Shown in pieces: positions 47,676 through 60,176 of a DNA stretch of 64,000 nucleotides. The DNA is taken from assembly GCA_905220665.1 (NCBI GenBank), contig CAJNAR010000149.1, positions 372,001 to 436,000 of the forward strand, written 5' to 3'. Under the pieces are notes generated by a model, which saw only the letters and a list, made by a program, of their open reading frames with translations, was not told the DNA's origin and searched no databases. Numbering within the stretch: position 1 is the stretch's first letter; the number at the start of each line of letters is the position of its first letter. The stretch comes from Albugo candida (lineage: Eukaryota; Oomycota; Peronosporomycetes; Albuginales; Albuginaceae). Position numbers and translations under genes: made by a program.

Positions 47676-50600
47676 GCTTACTCCCCAGTTCTCAAGTTTT
47701 AGTGCACTAGCACGGGATCAGTTTTCACTGGGAAGTCTAAATCTTCTATTTGAATTTTTACGCCATTTTCATGCATATTCAAAGCTTATGTGGGTCCATA
47801 TTTTGTGTGGAAACAATTACTATCTTGATGAGGGAACGATAAATATGGTGAGCAGTATGAAGTAAAACATTCAGATGCATTTGCTGAGAAACACGTTCCG
47901 CATGAAAACATCAGTCAGCAGGGATGGAATTTTTTTATCGTCTTCGATTTTTGAATATTCGTGCTATTACTTTTCCTTTGGAGGTCTCAATGACCAGGAT
48001 CAGCAGGAGTTTTCAACGGTGATACTTTGTCGAGAGGTCCTTTTGATGAAAGCGATTGCTAGTAGGCTGACTGATATTCAGAAGACAAAGTAGAGGTAGT
48101 TCCATCCGCATTCTTTCAGTGTTTCCCCATATATTGAGGAGACGACCGTAGCAGCTAAGTGTACAATTGAAAAATAGTATCATGTAATATGATGCCTACA
48201 CCGCATTTTGCATTCATAGTTGAATCTTTAGGACATGGCGCTTATGCTGTTCGTTTCTGGATCGGATTGAAAGATTTTGAATCGAGCTTAGCGGACGCAT
48301 CATTCTGTATATGCTCGAAGCGATATCCTTGCATCTGTCGAGGCTACTTCGTCACAAGACACGATCATATGCGACGGAAGACGTTATGAGTGACACTATA
48401 TCAAGCACGAGCGTCTCAAAAGCGATTAAACTGACCGTTGCATAGAGCCTCTCCTATCGTTTTGGAGGGACTTGCGGAAACAGCACCCCGTAGCTTTGGA
48501 AGATGCGCCTAGTCATGGGATGTCTTGAAAAGCTCATCAGAACTATAGAAGAGCTGCCTATTATGCAAAACCTTTGCGAATAGGCCTCGTAACAGTCTGT
48601 CTGCAGCGAAATAGTACCTCCTATGTCTGCAAAAGGAAGTCGACCCATTATCCGCCGTCGAAATCATCACCAGTCGACTAAAAGCGGCTATTAAAATGTA
48701 ATAAACACTTCAGATGCTTTGAAAATAATCATTTCACTGAAATGAGCTCATGTCGAATTGATACGATATAATCAGCGTTGGACATGGGATCGAGTTCGAG
48801 ATACAAATTAGCTACGTCCATTGTGATCGGCGAATTGCTTGAGCGGCTCATCCAGATGAAGGCACCTGTTTTCAACTTTATCTGGGTTGCTTTTCGATCT
48901 CCTGCTAAAGGTATTGCTGTCTTTGGCTCCAAGTATTACCTTTCATATAAAATGGGCCATGGTTGACAAAGTGACCTTACGAGAGCGAAATTTATTATCA
49001 CTCGGATAGAACCAGGATTGCATACGATCCAAGAGCTGAATGCAAAATAAATTCATGCGCTATGAAGTCGCTCCTTGAGCCTCCCATCCACTTATCTGCG
49101 AATTTTTGTCATTCACAATCGCTCAGTACCGTCAAGGCACACGCTGATAGACTGAAAAATGAGGCGGGAATGCTAATGGAAATAAGATTGATTGTACCAA
49201 GAGATACTCGATTGATATCGAGTATGTTGAGCTCCAGATGATCTGTTTTACGGTTGATGTATCTCACACTGTGTGCAAGCGATACATCAATGCCTCAAAC
49301 GCTCATAAGCCAAATGCACATGACTTTTTCGCTTCATTACCTTCGTTCTGCCTGCCATACGTTCTACTTGCGCCTCATTGCTTGTGGCGTTTCGACCATT
49401 CAACTTTGCGTAACGAAATCAAATCAGATATCGATCCTTTCATTGGTAGCATAGATAACGCGCTGACGTTTGTCCTCGATTCTTCTATATAATTCATTCT
49501 AAGCCGTCTGAATGCATATCGACTAAAAATGATAGGCACGACTTCGCCTTACAGACATATGGAAAGAATAGAATGGGTCTAACCGCATTCTCAAATGTCT
49601 ATACAGATTATCCGATGTGAACCATAGCACTCTGAGCAAAGGTCAAAAATATATTACTAGAATATTTGTTATTGTGCGTGCTATAACGTTCTGACAAATG
49701 TAGATTGCTAATAACTGCAGTCAACACGGGGTTAATGATAAAGACTGATTGCAACGCCATATATGGCTGTCATGTCATCTTCTTTGTATTACCTCCCGAG
49801 AACTTGTGTGCATACTGTAATCGTGTTTCTTTCTTCAGTGCATAACCACTGTTGCTCTTTGATTCTGATTAGCGCGTGTAGGATACCTTTCCACAAGAAA
49901 TCTTAGTTCTTCTGATCACATGCACGGAGATTTGTAACAATGCCACGTCCGGAAAGAAGCCATCAAGAAGTTATAAAGGTCGAAACATACGAACGAAGAA
50001 AAATCTATGCATCTGATGCAAGCGCATGTTAATCAATTGGGCTTCCAAGTGCCCGATCTGGGCTACCTCGTTGGGTTACCTTTCTTTTCTTCTAATTCTT
50101 TATTGCCTGAATATTCCCTTATCGAGCTCACCCATAGACTTAATGCATAATGCTTTAGGCTTGCAATTTTATTTTTCTGCATGAAATTGCCCCGCGGGTT
50201 CCATTTACTTTTATCAGAACTGCTGCATTCATGATGCTTACACTCATAGAGGAAGCTACTATCTTAAGTCAGCGGATAACCTCACTCTTTAGATCATTAG
50301 AATTCAAAAGGAAGAAATCCTGGAGTTGGTTTGTGTTTTCCAGGTCTACTTGGGGATCGGGTCATGCTGACACTTTGTGTCTCACCAAATCCATCATGCA
50401 TCCTGATACTTCTGCTCGGTAGTAGAAGTTTCCTGGATCGCAATATGCATAAAGTGGTATTTATAACAGATGTCAAACACATCCTTAAGCTCAAGCGCCA
50501 CATGAACGTGGAAATGCTTATAAAATTGACACAGAGTGCCGCACAAAATGCATACAAATAGTATCATAAACATCCCACACATTCTTTTTCACTAAATGGA

Positions 50601-50984
50601 TTAAGTAAAAAACTCGTCAGATCACACGTAACGGCTTGAAAAAACATGGGGATGGCGACATAACTCGACTTTGGTGGGCACATACCCGTGTGACATTCCA
50701 GGGACGTACCGGCGGCATGAATGTTCGTACTACTGCCTCGTCACGGGCACAAGAAATCCGGATTGCATGAGGTCGATTTGTATAAACTTGATTTCGAATG
50801 GAGACGACTCCAATTTTGTTATCGAGTGATTATGGTCGTCATGTGGAATACAAACGAATCGTTGATGTATCTGTCTCGTGCCCAAGCGCAACCTCGTGCT
50901 TACATCCTTGAATCATCAACGCGTCTATTTTATTGCATTTGTATCTCTATTACATCTATCCCTTCCTTATCTCATCACAAACCG
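47676..50984. other. Gene desert, 3.3 kb
   Basis: No gene can be supported. The small frames at 47875-48093 and 48189-48389 (plus) and 48729-48932 (minus) start or stop without splice context and show no motif. The minus frame at 48729-48932 has the most protein-like texture and could be a decayed fragment. The last bases hold the 3' end of the kinesin transcript. Confidence 0.5.
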
Positions 50985-53805
50985 TCATTTCCAAGTTGTC
51001 TTTTGCGAAGAGCTCAACGCTTTGGATGGTCGGCGGCCTGATTTGACCTGCTCTCTCATTGAAGATATCAAAACAGTCTCCTTCGCAATGTGTTTAGCGG
51101 TGTTTGTTTCAGTATATCGTGCAGGTGCGGATCGGAAAGCAGTCTTTGACTTTGCGGACACCAAAGTATTTTTCGTTGTTGCTTTAGAAACTTTCGATTC
51201 CAGTTTATTGGACTCAGTCGTGTCGCCATGTGTGAGAGATAGGTTCCGACCACTTTGACTGGTTGCAAAATTTGAAGGTCGACGTTCTGCAAGCGATCGT
51301 GATTTCTGGTAATGTGGCTGTGGTGCCATCGATGATACTATCGTCCCTGCTCCATTTTCCGTTTTTGAATGAGCAAATTCAGTACCCTCTGAAGTCATGG
51401 AGTTGGACAGACGACGAGAAGAAGCAAGCACAGACGGCGTTATTGTTTGTGTCTCAGCTTTTTCCAAAAGTGGTTTACGTCTGTGTTTTGCCTCTGCTTC
51501 TCCCTTCAATGGTACCGTCTTATCCCCGCGTGAACTTTTCAAATGTTTCAATTCATTTTCAAGACAATTGATCGTATGCATCATCGTGGCTTTCTCTTTT
51601 TGTAAGTGTACAATATTTCCCGATTCGACACTTATTTGTACAGCGCCAAGCTGTACCTGGCTCACACGTGCCCCAAAATTCAAAGAGCATATCGTTTCTT
51701 CACAATTCTCTTCTTCTGGACTCAGTTGGAGCATCAGAAGCGTCTTGGCTCGTCCAGACAACATATCTCGAAGTGTAAATGTTAATTTTGAATTGCGGTA
51801 AGGAACATGTTTGGCCTTGTGCTGAAGTGCGTGAATAACGTCTCCTAAAGCTGAGAGCGATTTGTTGATATGTTGTGCTTCTTTAAGACGATCTCCCACC
51901 ACCAAGCTTCGGGAAATCCTCTCGGAACCCGCCAAATCGACCAGGCAGAGCTTGCTTTGTTTCAGATCCATTGATGCCAAGCACTGACTGGACAAACGAA
52001 GAAATAAAAGTGTATGTGATCTGCTACTTTCCAAATTCATTGAGGTAGCTGCAATAGTTCGATTTGAACTACCCTCAGTAAGTATTTCTGTCACATCAGA
52101 CCACTTTGAAACAGATCGCAGTGTCAGGTCGGCTTCAGCTTTTACCAAAGATCCTGTAACGCTGTCCTTGGTTCGCTCTGCTTGAGGCTGCAACAAGTCC
52201 AGCATTTGATCATTATAGATTTCCACCATGCTGACCCGTATGGTGTCATTGTACGAGACTTGGCGCTTTTCGACGACCGAAAAGACCTGTCGAAGTGCAC
52301 GTGGAATTACTCCTTCCATTTCGGGTGATGAGCTGTCACCCAGCATCGTATATGTTTTTCCAGAGCCCGTCTGACCATACGCGATAATACAGGCGTTGTG
52401 TCCGTCAGTGAAGGAAGATACGATCGGTGCGACTCGCATATATACATCCGTTTGTGACGATGTACTGTCAAGGACTTCATCAAAACTATACTCTTTCTCA
52501 GTCTTCACAATTAAAATGTTTCCTGGACGAGGAAACAACAGCGCTTGTGATTGATCACCAGAAGGCTTGAAAGGACAAGTTGATGGACGAACACGACAAA
52601 AGACGCGAATGCGCCCAGTAACCTGATGATACTTTTCAGTGATCTGTTGTCGTTGTAAGCGCTCGTGTTGACAGTCTTCTCGTAGAGATGCTTCACGATA
52701 TTTCGTCTCTTCATGAAGCGATCTCAGCGATTGTTCGGCCTCTGATATCGTATTTTGAGCTTGCATCAGGCATTGTTCTCGAAGTTTTGGTGATTCTGAT
52801 TTCAGTTTCTGCAGCGTTTGTTTCAGAATATCGTTCTCTGCTCTACTCTGTGCTAAAGCTGCTTTTGATGCCTTCCATTCTTCTTGATTCTGCTCAAACG
52901 CTTTCAATGTGCGTATTTCCAGCTCAGCCACTTCGTACAACTTCTTCAATTCATCAACATTTGATTGCATAAGAATCCTTTGCTCCCGTTCTCGTTCCAA
53001 TTCTTTCTCATTCTGCACCAGCGACTTCAATGTCACTTTGTGAGTAGCTTCAAGCTGAAGAAAGCGTTCATGAATAGCCGCTTCCTGATCTTCTGCTCTA
53101 CATACACCACGTTAGTAATACTCACGCAGTACGTTTGCTTCAGGTTTCTTACTTCATTTGTTTCGACTGAGATGCCTTTATTCGAGCGTAGGAAGACACA
53201 AGCTCCTTCTCTAGACTGGTTACTTGAGTCAGTAATAATCCTATTTGGTTTTGGACTTGATTCGAGCGTTCCTTCGACTCCTTTGGCATAGATCTGAGTT
53301 TGATAGAGGTGATCCGATCCAAGATCTCCTCTGCTGTTCGTGACTCAACCTGTGACATTTGTTGTGCCACAATCTCATATTCCCGCTGAGAAAGTATTAA
53401 GCTCACATTCGATAAACACGCAAATTTATCAGAATTACAGCTTTTAGGGAGTTTTGTGTTTGAAGGATCGATCCGGTACCCTCCCGGTTCCAAGATCAGT
53501 GGTACTTGTATCACGTCGTGCCCGTAGAATACATGCTCTTCTGCCTGCAGACACGTCTGCTGATCGAGAAAGTCTAGTTCTGGATGAAGGATAATCCTCT
53601 CATTCAAATGTATCTCGTTGGATGTGCAATCCTGTCCTGAAGGCCACTCGAAGTCATTTGAATGAGCTCTCTGATCCACTGCTTTGTCTTCTGATAGAGC
53701 GCTTTCTAGAGAAGTCACCTGTGTTGCTTCTACCAATCCTTCTCGTACGTCTGCATAAACCGCGCTTTGCGCGACCGCTAGCGGAGGACCAAGATTCCCT
53801 ATCAT
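50985..53805 (-). CDS. Kinesin-14 family motor with central motor domain
   Basis: Two exons joined across an intron near 53096-53150 (minus-strand GTAAGAAACC..GTATGTAG), giving about 920 residues. The N-terminal part (MIGNLGPPLAV start) is low-complexity then coiled coil (EIVAQQMSQVESRTAEEI, then a long heptad region). The kinesin-14 neck, YHQVTGRIRVFCRVRP, leads straight into the motor: P-loop AYGQTGSGKTYTMLG, switch I NLESSRSH, switch II DLAGSERIS, and HVPYRNSKLTFTL for microtubule binding. The VTGRIRVFCRVRP neck marks the minus-end-directed class. Unlike Ncd or KIFC1, about 220 residues follow the motor, with Ser/Lys/Arg-rich basic sequence that may be a second microtubule site. Start 53805 is the first ATG; a small upstream exon cannot be excluded. 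Confidence 0.92.
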
Positions 53806-54158
53806 GATATTCTCTACTATCTTGCCACTTTCTTGTACCGGAATGCGGTAGAGGAGCGATCATACTTGGAATTTGTAGCAGCTGTCATTGACTGGATGAT
53901 TGAGCATTTGGATTGGCTATAAAGGTACATGCGCGGGCTTACATTGGCTAATTGAAGTGGACCGAGCGCTGGAAGAATTATGAAGTCGGATGAAGCAGTA
54001 GTCAGAAACTGATTGAATTGTCCTTTTAATGTTTGAGCAAAGAAAAAGCGCACAGCTCCTATGCTAAAGTCGACCTTCAGTCACTGACAGAAGTGTCGAA
54101 CGCTTTTAAGCGAAGGAAAGCCCCCATCTTCATTCCCTTGCTTGCAGACAAATGAAAG

Positions 54159-54975
54159 TTACGCTTTGACTGAAGATTTGCGACTACTTCGGCGTTTCGC
54201 AAATTCACTGGCACGGCGTTCTTTCTGCTCCTTTACGCGCTACAGTGCCAAACGGCGAAAAAGGAGCAGCGAAATCAATGCCTCAAGTTAGCTTTTGATC
54301 AAATACAAATGTGACTGACGAAAAACGAACCTGAGCATGCAGACGACTGTATTCAGCAGCTTCTCGCTTCACTTTTTCACGCTGTTGAACCTTGTGTAGC
54401 ATTCGCTGGCGTTTGTGATGCAACATTCGAGGGGTCACAAGACGTTGAATCTTTGGAGCTTTGTCGTTCTTCTTTCCGGTCTTGGATACAAATTTACGAC
54501 GGATAACGTACTTGCGAACATCATCTTCTTTGCTCAAGTTGAACAATTTTTGAATCTTTGTCTTTCTCTTTGGTCCAAGACGTCGAGGGCACTGAACGTC
54601 TGTTAATCCAGCGACTTCCGAGTCTCCAGTTTTGACCACCACAAGATTAAGCACTGAGAGATCAGGACCCACAATGCATCCCCGGACTGATTTACGCTTT
54701 CTTTCTCCTTTACGACGTGGACGGTAGCAAGACTTTCCCTTTGAAAGCAATAATCGAACACGAGTGTTGGTCAAAACACCTTGCTTCATCGGGAAACCTT
54801 GCTTATCATTTCCCCCGCTAATACGGAAAATGAAGCCTTTGAACTCGTCTCCAAGTGCACTTCCATCGACTTCTTGACTGATACGTTTCTCATAAAATGC
54901 ATGAAGTTTGTGTTCATCATCAATTTCGAGGACTTTTTGCGCGCCGGTCAGCGGATTCGCAATGTTAAGCTTCAT
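54159..54975 (-). CDS. RPS6: 40S ribosomal protein S6 (eS6)
   Basis: Two exons. Exon 1 from the ATG at 54975 ([20 protein letters not shown]) carries the typical eS6 body: [54 protein letters not shown] and [14 protein letters not shown]. After RLHAQ an intron of about 90 bp (donor GTTCGT, acceptor CACTGTAG at about 54,242) leads to the basic tail [26 protein letters not shown] and the stop at 54159. The RRSSRKSS end is the site where S6 kinases act in other eukaryotes. Without the splice the frame would read into a spurious tail, so the short exon matters. It is divergent from the next gene with 224 bp between starts. Confidence 0.96.
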
Positions 54976-55165
54976 ATTCAAAAGGACAATGACGCGGCAA
55001 TCGATTGGCGGAGAGCTGTACAGAAAAGCAACGGCAAGGTCCGCTGCTTTTATAAACTCGCAGCTTGTTTCAAAGTTCGTTATGATTGGCTGATATTATT
55101 TGATTGCAATGATGCAATTCCATAATTAATTCAAGTTATTTTTGGTATGGCGGGATCGAATGCAT

Positions 55166-55172
55166 TCATTCC
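55166..55172 (+). promoter_or_regulatory. Candidate oomycete initiator element (TCATTCC)
   Basis: TCATTCC, matching the oomycete Inr core TCATTYY, lies 28 bp before the ATG of the plus-strand gene at 55200 inside the divergent RPS6 promoter region. The position fits a transcription start; a 7-mer can occur by chance. Confidence 0.4.
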
Positions 55173-55199
55173 GACTGTACAATTAGCGTCCTGACTAGG

Positions 55200-56285
55200 A
55201 TGAGCGGATGGTTTACAGAGCAAGTAGACGTGTCGATGACTTCAATTCATCCCAGCAGCTTTTCATCATTTGAAAAGCAACGGCGAAGGAATAGCGTCAA
55301 GACAACAACTTCTAACATTCTCATTGTGGAAGATGAACGAGGTGGAAGCATTGAATCAATCAAAGCTTTAAAGCAAGACACAATCAGATCGGCCAGCTCT
55401 ACAGAGTCAGAGCGTGATACGCTGGAGGTCTCTGAGATCGCGTTTGGCTACGTCTACGACTATCTCTTCCGAAACGGACACAACGATGTGCTTCATTTGC
55501 TGCAGCAATCGATAGAAACGGTATGTGGCTGTATACTGACGTCCTCTGGGATATTTTGTGACATTTGGCTGTAGAACGCTCAATTGGTAAAGATATATAG
55601 ACAATGTGTTGCCAAAACGTCAAACGGCTGTGACTGTGGATTAGAACAAAAAGATCTTGATGGCTCCTTGCGAACGATTGAGCAGTTATTAGAAGCACGG
55701 CTTGGATTATCAGGTTCTTCTGCCTGCAGCGGAAATCCGAAAAAGATAAAAAAGCGAAAAAGCGGTCGACCAAGAACAAGTAGAATGTTCATGGCTGAAG
55801 TTGAAAAAGCTGATGCGGTTAAAGTTATTACCGAGGATCTGATCAACTCTGCCAATCTTCTTAATACGTGTATAGGAAGTGAACAAGAACAGTGTGCGGT
55901 CGCGCAAAGTGACGACTCTTGCCCACGAAAAAGTGTACGATTTGGATTGCCAGGGCGAACACCGACAAAAGAGTATATATTTTTCCGTGATACACCTCCA
56001 AAATTTGTGACTGAGACACTGGAGGATGCAATCCAGATCAATGAGAAGCTTCGAGATGAGCTTGCTAAAGAACCGGAATCATCACAAGATCGGTATATTG
56101 AGCTTCAAAGCAACGATGTCTCCAAGTATAACGTTGGGCAAATGATACAAAATCTCGGGCCGGATCATAACCTAACGGGTGTTGTCACTAAAGTATACGG
56201 CACTCGGCAATGCGGTAGCAGTGGTCCGGGCACTATTGTCATCGATACCTGCATCCAAGGCCCAGTAGCCAGCTCAAGGCTGTAA
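55200..56285 (+). CDS. Hypothetical protein, two exons
   Basis: About 340 residues. Exon 1 (MSGWFTEQVDVSMTSIHPSS) ends at QSIET; an intron of about 55 bp (GTATGTGG..GGCTGTAG, near 55520-55574) leads to NAQLVKIYRQ. A helical region (VSEIAFGYVYDYLFRNGHND) precedes the intron. Later come a basic cluster KKIKKRKSGRPRTSR, whose GRP core looks like an AT-hook and would suit nuclear localisation, then PRKSVRFGLPGRTPTKEYIFF and a glycine-rich end. RKSVRFG resembles an RVxF phosphatase-1 docking site. No enzyme domain is visible and I do not recognise the family. It is tail-to-tail with the myotubularin gene, stops 6 bp apart. Confidence 0.7.
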
Positions 56286-56291
56286 TGTCAT

Positions 56292-59200
56292 CTAGTTTTT
56301 GTATAAGAAGATGTTTCGCATTGGTGGTGGGCGCTCATTTGGCATTATAGACTTGAAGTCTTTTCTTTTCGAGGTAATAGAGCCTGTCACTTCAGTATCT
56401 TGTGCTGCAGGAGCTCCATCTGGTGGGCACGTCCATGTGTCCTGTTCTTTGGGACTCACTTTTGATACAGATGGGACCGTATTGTGCTCCGTAAACTGGT
56501 CTTCTGGCTCATGGTCATGATGGATAGACGTGGAGATCCACCGACAATTGTGGTATTTCGGGTGCCATTGAAGAAAGTATCCTTCCCACAGTTGGATCAT
56601 TTGTGGACCAGTCCACGGCCAAATGGGCTTTTCAATCATCGTATAAGCGGCGTTCTCATACTTTTCAAAGTGTCGGAATACGGGAGTCCATAGAGAAACT
56701 GTCCACTGGTACACGCAGTTTTGCTCTCTATCCAGTCGGCTGTTGTACAAGAATGTTCCAAATTGACCAGAATAAATCGAGTTTGCTATCCACAGAAGGA
56801 GGTTTTCCGTGAATTGAAAGGCATATGGGAATTGACGGTACACTTGCCAAACAGCGTCCAAGAATTGCAAAAGAATTGGCGAGCTTTTATTCCGATTCAA
56901 ATCGCAATTGCGATCTCCTCCCATCCGTTCAGCAAATTTGTGACCGAAAGCACACCAGTCCTTTTCTATCAAGACAGCAAACCCTTCTATAGTGCGGTAG
57001 TACGGATCGATGAGCAACTGAGCTAATGAAGAAAGTTGAGACGTGCGGTCCCAACCATCGCTACAATGAACCAGAACGGAAGATCCTTCAATCTCTAGGG
57101 TGCGAGCGATTCTCACTGCACCTTCCAATATCAATCGAATGTAATTCAACCAGCCAGTTGATTCCACAGATGTCAGCCATGTACGGTCATCGTCTGGAAT
57201 CTCACCGGGCAACAATAGCTTCATCAATGCCAAATATGATGACTGCATGCGATATATATTTGCAATGTTCAAGTGGCAAATCACGGCCCCAGGGTAATCT
57301 TGTGCAGTTTCCACGCCTCCTTTACCGAGCAATCGGTTCCCCGTAGAGGCTTTTAGCTTTCGAGCATCATATATATAGATCGGTCGCGTAGATGGGGAGG
57401 ACGTCGATTGATTGACAATAATTTCCGGCAAGCGGCGATAAAATCCGATCAATAATTGATCCGATAAACTCGAGGTTCCAGCCAATAAATTCCCTAGCAG
57501 AGGTTGCCCCGATCTCGCAAGCACACATCGCCGTCGTCGATGATAATATGTGACCACAGGCAATCGATTCTTAGCTCGAAACGAAGCAACTTCGACGACT
57601 TTAGCAAGGCTCATGGATGCTGGAAGGAGTAATTTGGCAGGATAAGTGCGGCAAATGGATCCAGAAGAATTTTGAAATAGCTACATGCATCAAATGTCAC
57701 ACGGTTCAATGGAGTTTATCTGAATATCGCACCTTGAGGAACGGCAATGCATCCTTTTGATCTCCAAATTGACGCTTATACTCAGCCTCTTCTCGAAATA
57801 GATCCCAGCCGTTCTTCTCCCATGGCAGTCTTCTCGCTGCATACGAAAAAGCAAACGCTCCACTAATCTGCAAATGTTCGCCAGATGATTCAAAATCAAG
57901 TGAGCCCACAGCTTCCGACATAGTGTTGTTACACGCTCTGTCGGGATCAACATTTGATACTGTTGTGATGCAATCCTTGTTTCTTCTACAGAAAGCTTCC
58001 ACTTTGAGTCTTTCTCGAGTTGCTATCGCTAGCGCGCGTGGTATCGTTTGATATCGCTGACTCGAATCGGTACGCGCCTGGATGAGTTTGAGGAGCTTCC
58101 TGGTTGTCTCTTCCACTACATCGATTGGAGCGACGACTACAAGTTGCATGACTCGGACATCTTTGCACGAGATGCAGAGCACAGTTGAAGATTGGTGGAT
58201 GACGTACATGTCGGAAGGCATTGTGCCTGCCAGTTGAGCCATTCCGTTGGAAGTGCTACGAAACGGTTTAACGCGACTTGAGTTGGCTGTAATCACATTT
58301 ACCGAAACGATATCGAAGAAGGGCACATATGCGGCGGCACCACCACAGCTCCGATGAACTGGGACATAACTGCGCTCGGAAGGGATGAAGAGAACACGAT
58401 AATTGGTGATGTAGACAGTGCCAGCAACTCTACCCCAAAGCTGAGAAACATCGTTCATTTCACCTATTGGACCAGTCAAGAGGAGGACTTCGGCTCTTGC
58501 TGCATCAAATTCTCCCGCGATCCAATGATTGTTTCTTCGCATGCTTCGCAATTGGCTCGAAATTCCTCTTTCTCTGACCTCTACTGACGAAAAAGTCGAA
58601 TGTTTATCAGAGTCATCGAGGGTGGATTTCGCATTGAGTGCTTTGCTGTTCTCAGAGGTTCTTGTCAGAAGCTTGACAGATTTCGCCGCACAGTAACTTG
58701 CAACGGCATATTTGAAGGCTTCTCGCTCTTGTTCTTGGTCAAATCGAAAATCGATTATCCGTCTCGACTTAAACAGCTCATCGAGGATGATGATACGCAC
58801 AATTGCAGCCATTTCTTTCCCTTCAACGTCTTGAATCGACTGGATATCGTCACATTGGAAGCTCCACACGCGATGGATAAACACAGATCGTACACTTATT
58901 CGCCCAAAATCACGATCCAATTCGAGCGTACAGCGGCTCGTGGCAAACGGTTTCGATGCGAATCGAAGTGTTCGCCTCGATTCCGGCTTTGAATGAATCT
59001 GAAATACAGCGAATCGCAAGATTGAGTTTCCTGATACAAGAGCTCCTCCCTTCCTTTCCCCACGAACGATGAAGCTGTCGTCATAACTCCGAGCGGCAAG
59101 GTCACCCAGCATACGTTTTCTCGCTTTACCCGAGTGATTCTTGACCGAGTCAAAGTTTCCACTTGAAGGACCTGTGACTGACGCGTCTGGATGTAGACTA

Positions 59201-60176
59201 GTACAATCAAGACTCACTGATCGTAAATTCTTTCGCGAGGTCACTTCATATTCATCATCGGAAATCGAGCCCACTACTGAGTTGATCTCCACACTATTTA
59301 CTTCATCTGTTCTTTTCTCTTCCACACTTCCTGTGTCCTCTTGAGCCTCAGAGTCGATCGAATTCGCATCATCACTGCTTGGGCGTTTGTCCTTTTCCTC
59401 ATTCGATCTGTCTTCAAATGTTGGAGCACTTTCTGACTCTAGAAGACTTTTTGTGGTAAATTTGATGCGACGAAAATGAACTCCGACTCTTGTCATGCTA
59501 GACTGCAACCAAGACTTTCTATTATCGTCTACGCCAGCCTCATCGTCGTCGTCCATAGAAGCTTCTTGCATCTCTTGCGCTCTGTAATCATCCGAAGGCA
59601 GGCTTGAACAGCATCTGAATTGCAGATCCAAAGCTGCTTGTAGCGTTGATATGCAAAGGTTGCAAACATATACCATGTCATCATGTTTCCCGAAAGATTT
59701 CGGCAATAAATGTCGTCGCCATAAACATTTTGTGCAAAAATAAGCTCCACAACTTCCGCCTGTCGAACATAGAATTAGGAGTTGACAAGTTCAAATTGCG
59801 AAAAGGTACATGAGCGGCTTCGATTAAAGGGTGTGAATGCTTTTCGACATTGTTTACACTCTATTGCCTGGAGGCTTGAACCAGAGACAGAAGATTGCGA
59901 TACTGCATTTGTTTTTCGATTGTATTGTAAGCTCTCTGACGTAGCGCAGGTGGCCACTTTCTTCCCCAGCTCATGAATACTTGCTTGTAGGATTAATATG
60001 GCTTGCGTGATGATCAACTCGATGTTTTGTTCCGCTTTCTCGGTTTTTCTCAGTAGACCATCGTCTTGGAAATCCTGCAATGCCGCAATCAATGCTGCAC
60101 ATAGCTGAACGGGGTCTTTGATCCATGCCGTATCCTTAGAGAAAGCTGAATGTCGTACTTCACCATCAAGTAACAT
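56292..60176 (-). CDS. FYVE-PH-GRAM-myotubularin phosphoinositide 3-phosphatase
   Basis: Myotubularins remove the 3-phosphate of PI3P and PI(3,5)P2 on endosomes. Three exons are joined by introns 59760-59809 and 57681-57732. Order: helical RUN-like N-terminus (MLLDGEVRHSAFSKD), FYVE-type zinc finger built across intron 1 (CKQCRKAF, then SCGSCGAYFCTKCLWRR, then YVCNLCIS, eight cysteines), acidic linker, PH-like domain (WSFQCDDIQSIQDVEGKE), GRAM domain (WGRVAGTVYITNYRVLFIP), and the phosphatase domain with LPFLK/LFQNSSGS at intron 2 and the intact active site VHCSDGWDRTSQLSSL (Cx5R). FYVE-first order with a PH domain is unusual compared with animal myotubularins. The finger lacks the usual R(R/K)HHCR core, reading RSRSCGSCG instead, so lipid binding is uncertain. 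Confidence 0.92.

Noticed and set aside
48729..48932. 67-residue minus-strand frame in the gene desert
   Set aside because: Protein-like texture only; no homology recognised, no splice context, short.
53817..54053. Minus-strand frame between kinesin and RPS6, with a plausible intron after LQLAN
   Set aside because: It starts with GTG, has no in-frame ATG and no recognisable domain; perhaps an upstream exon, but not supported.
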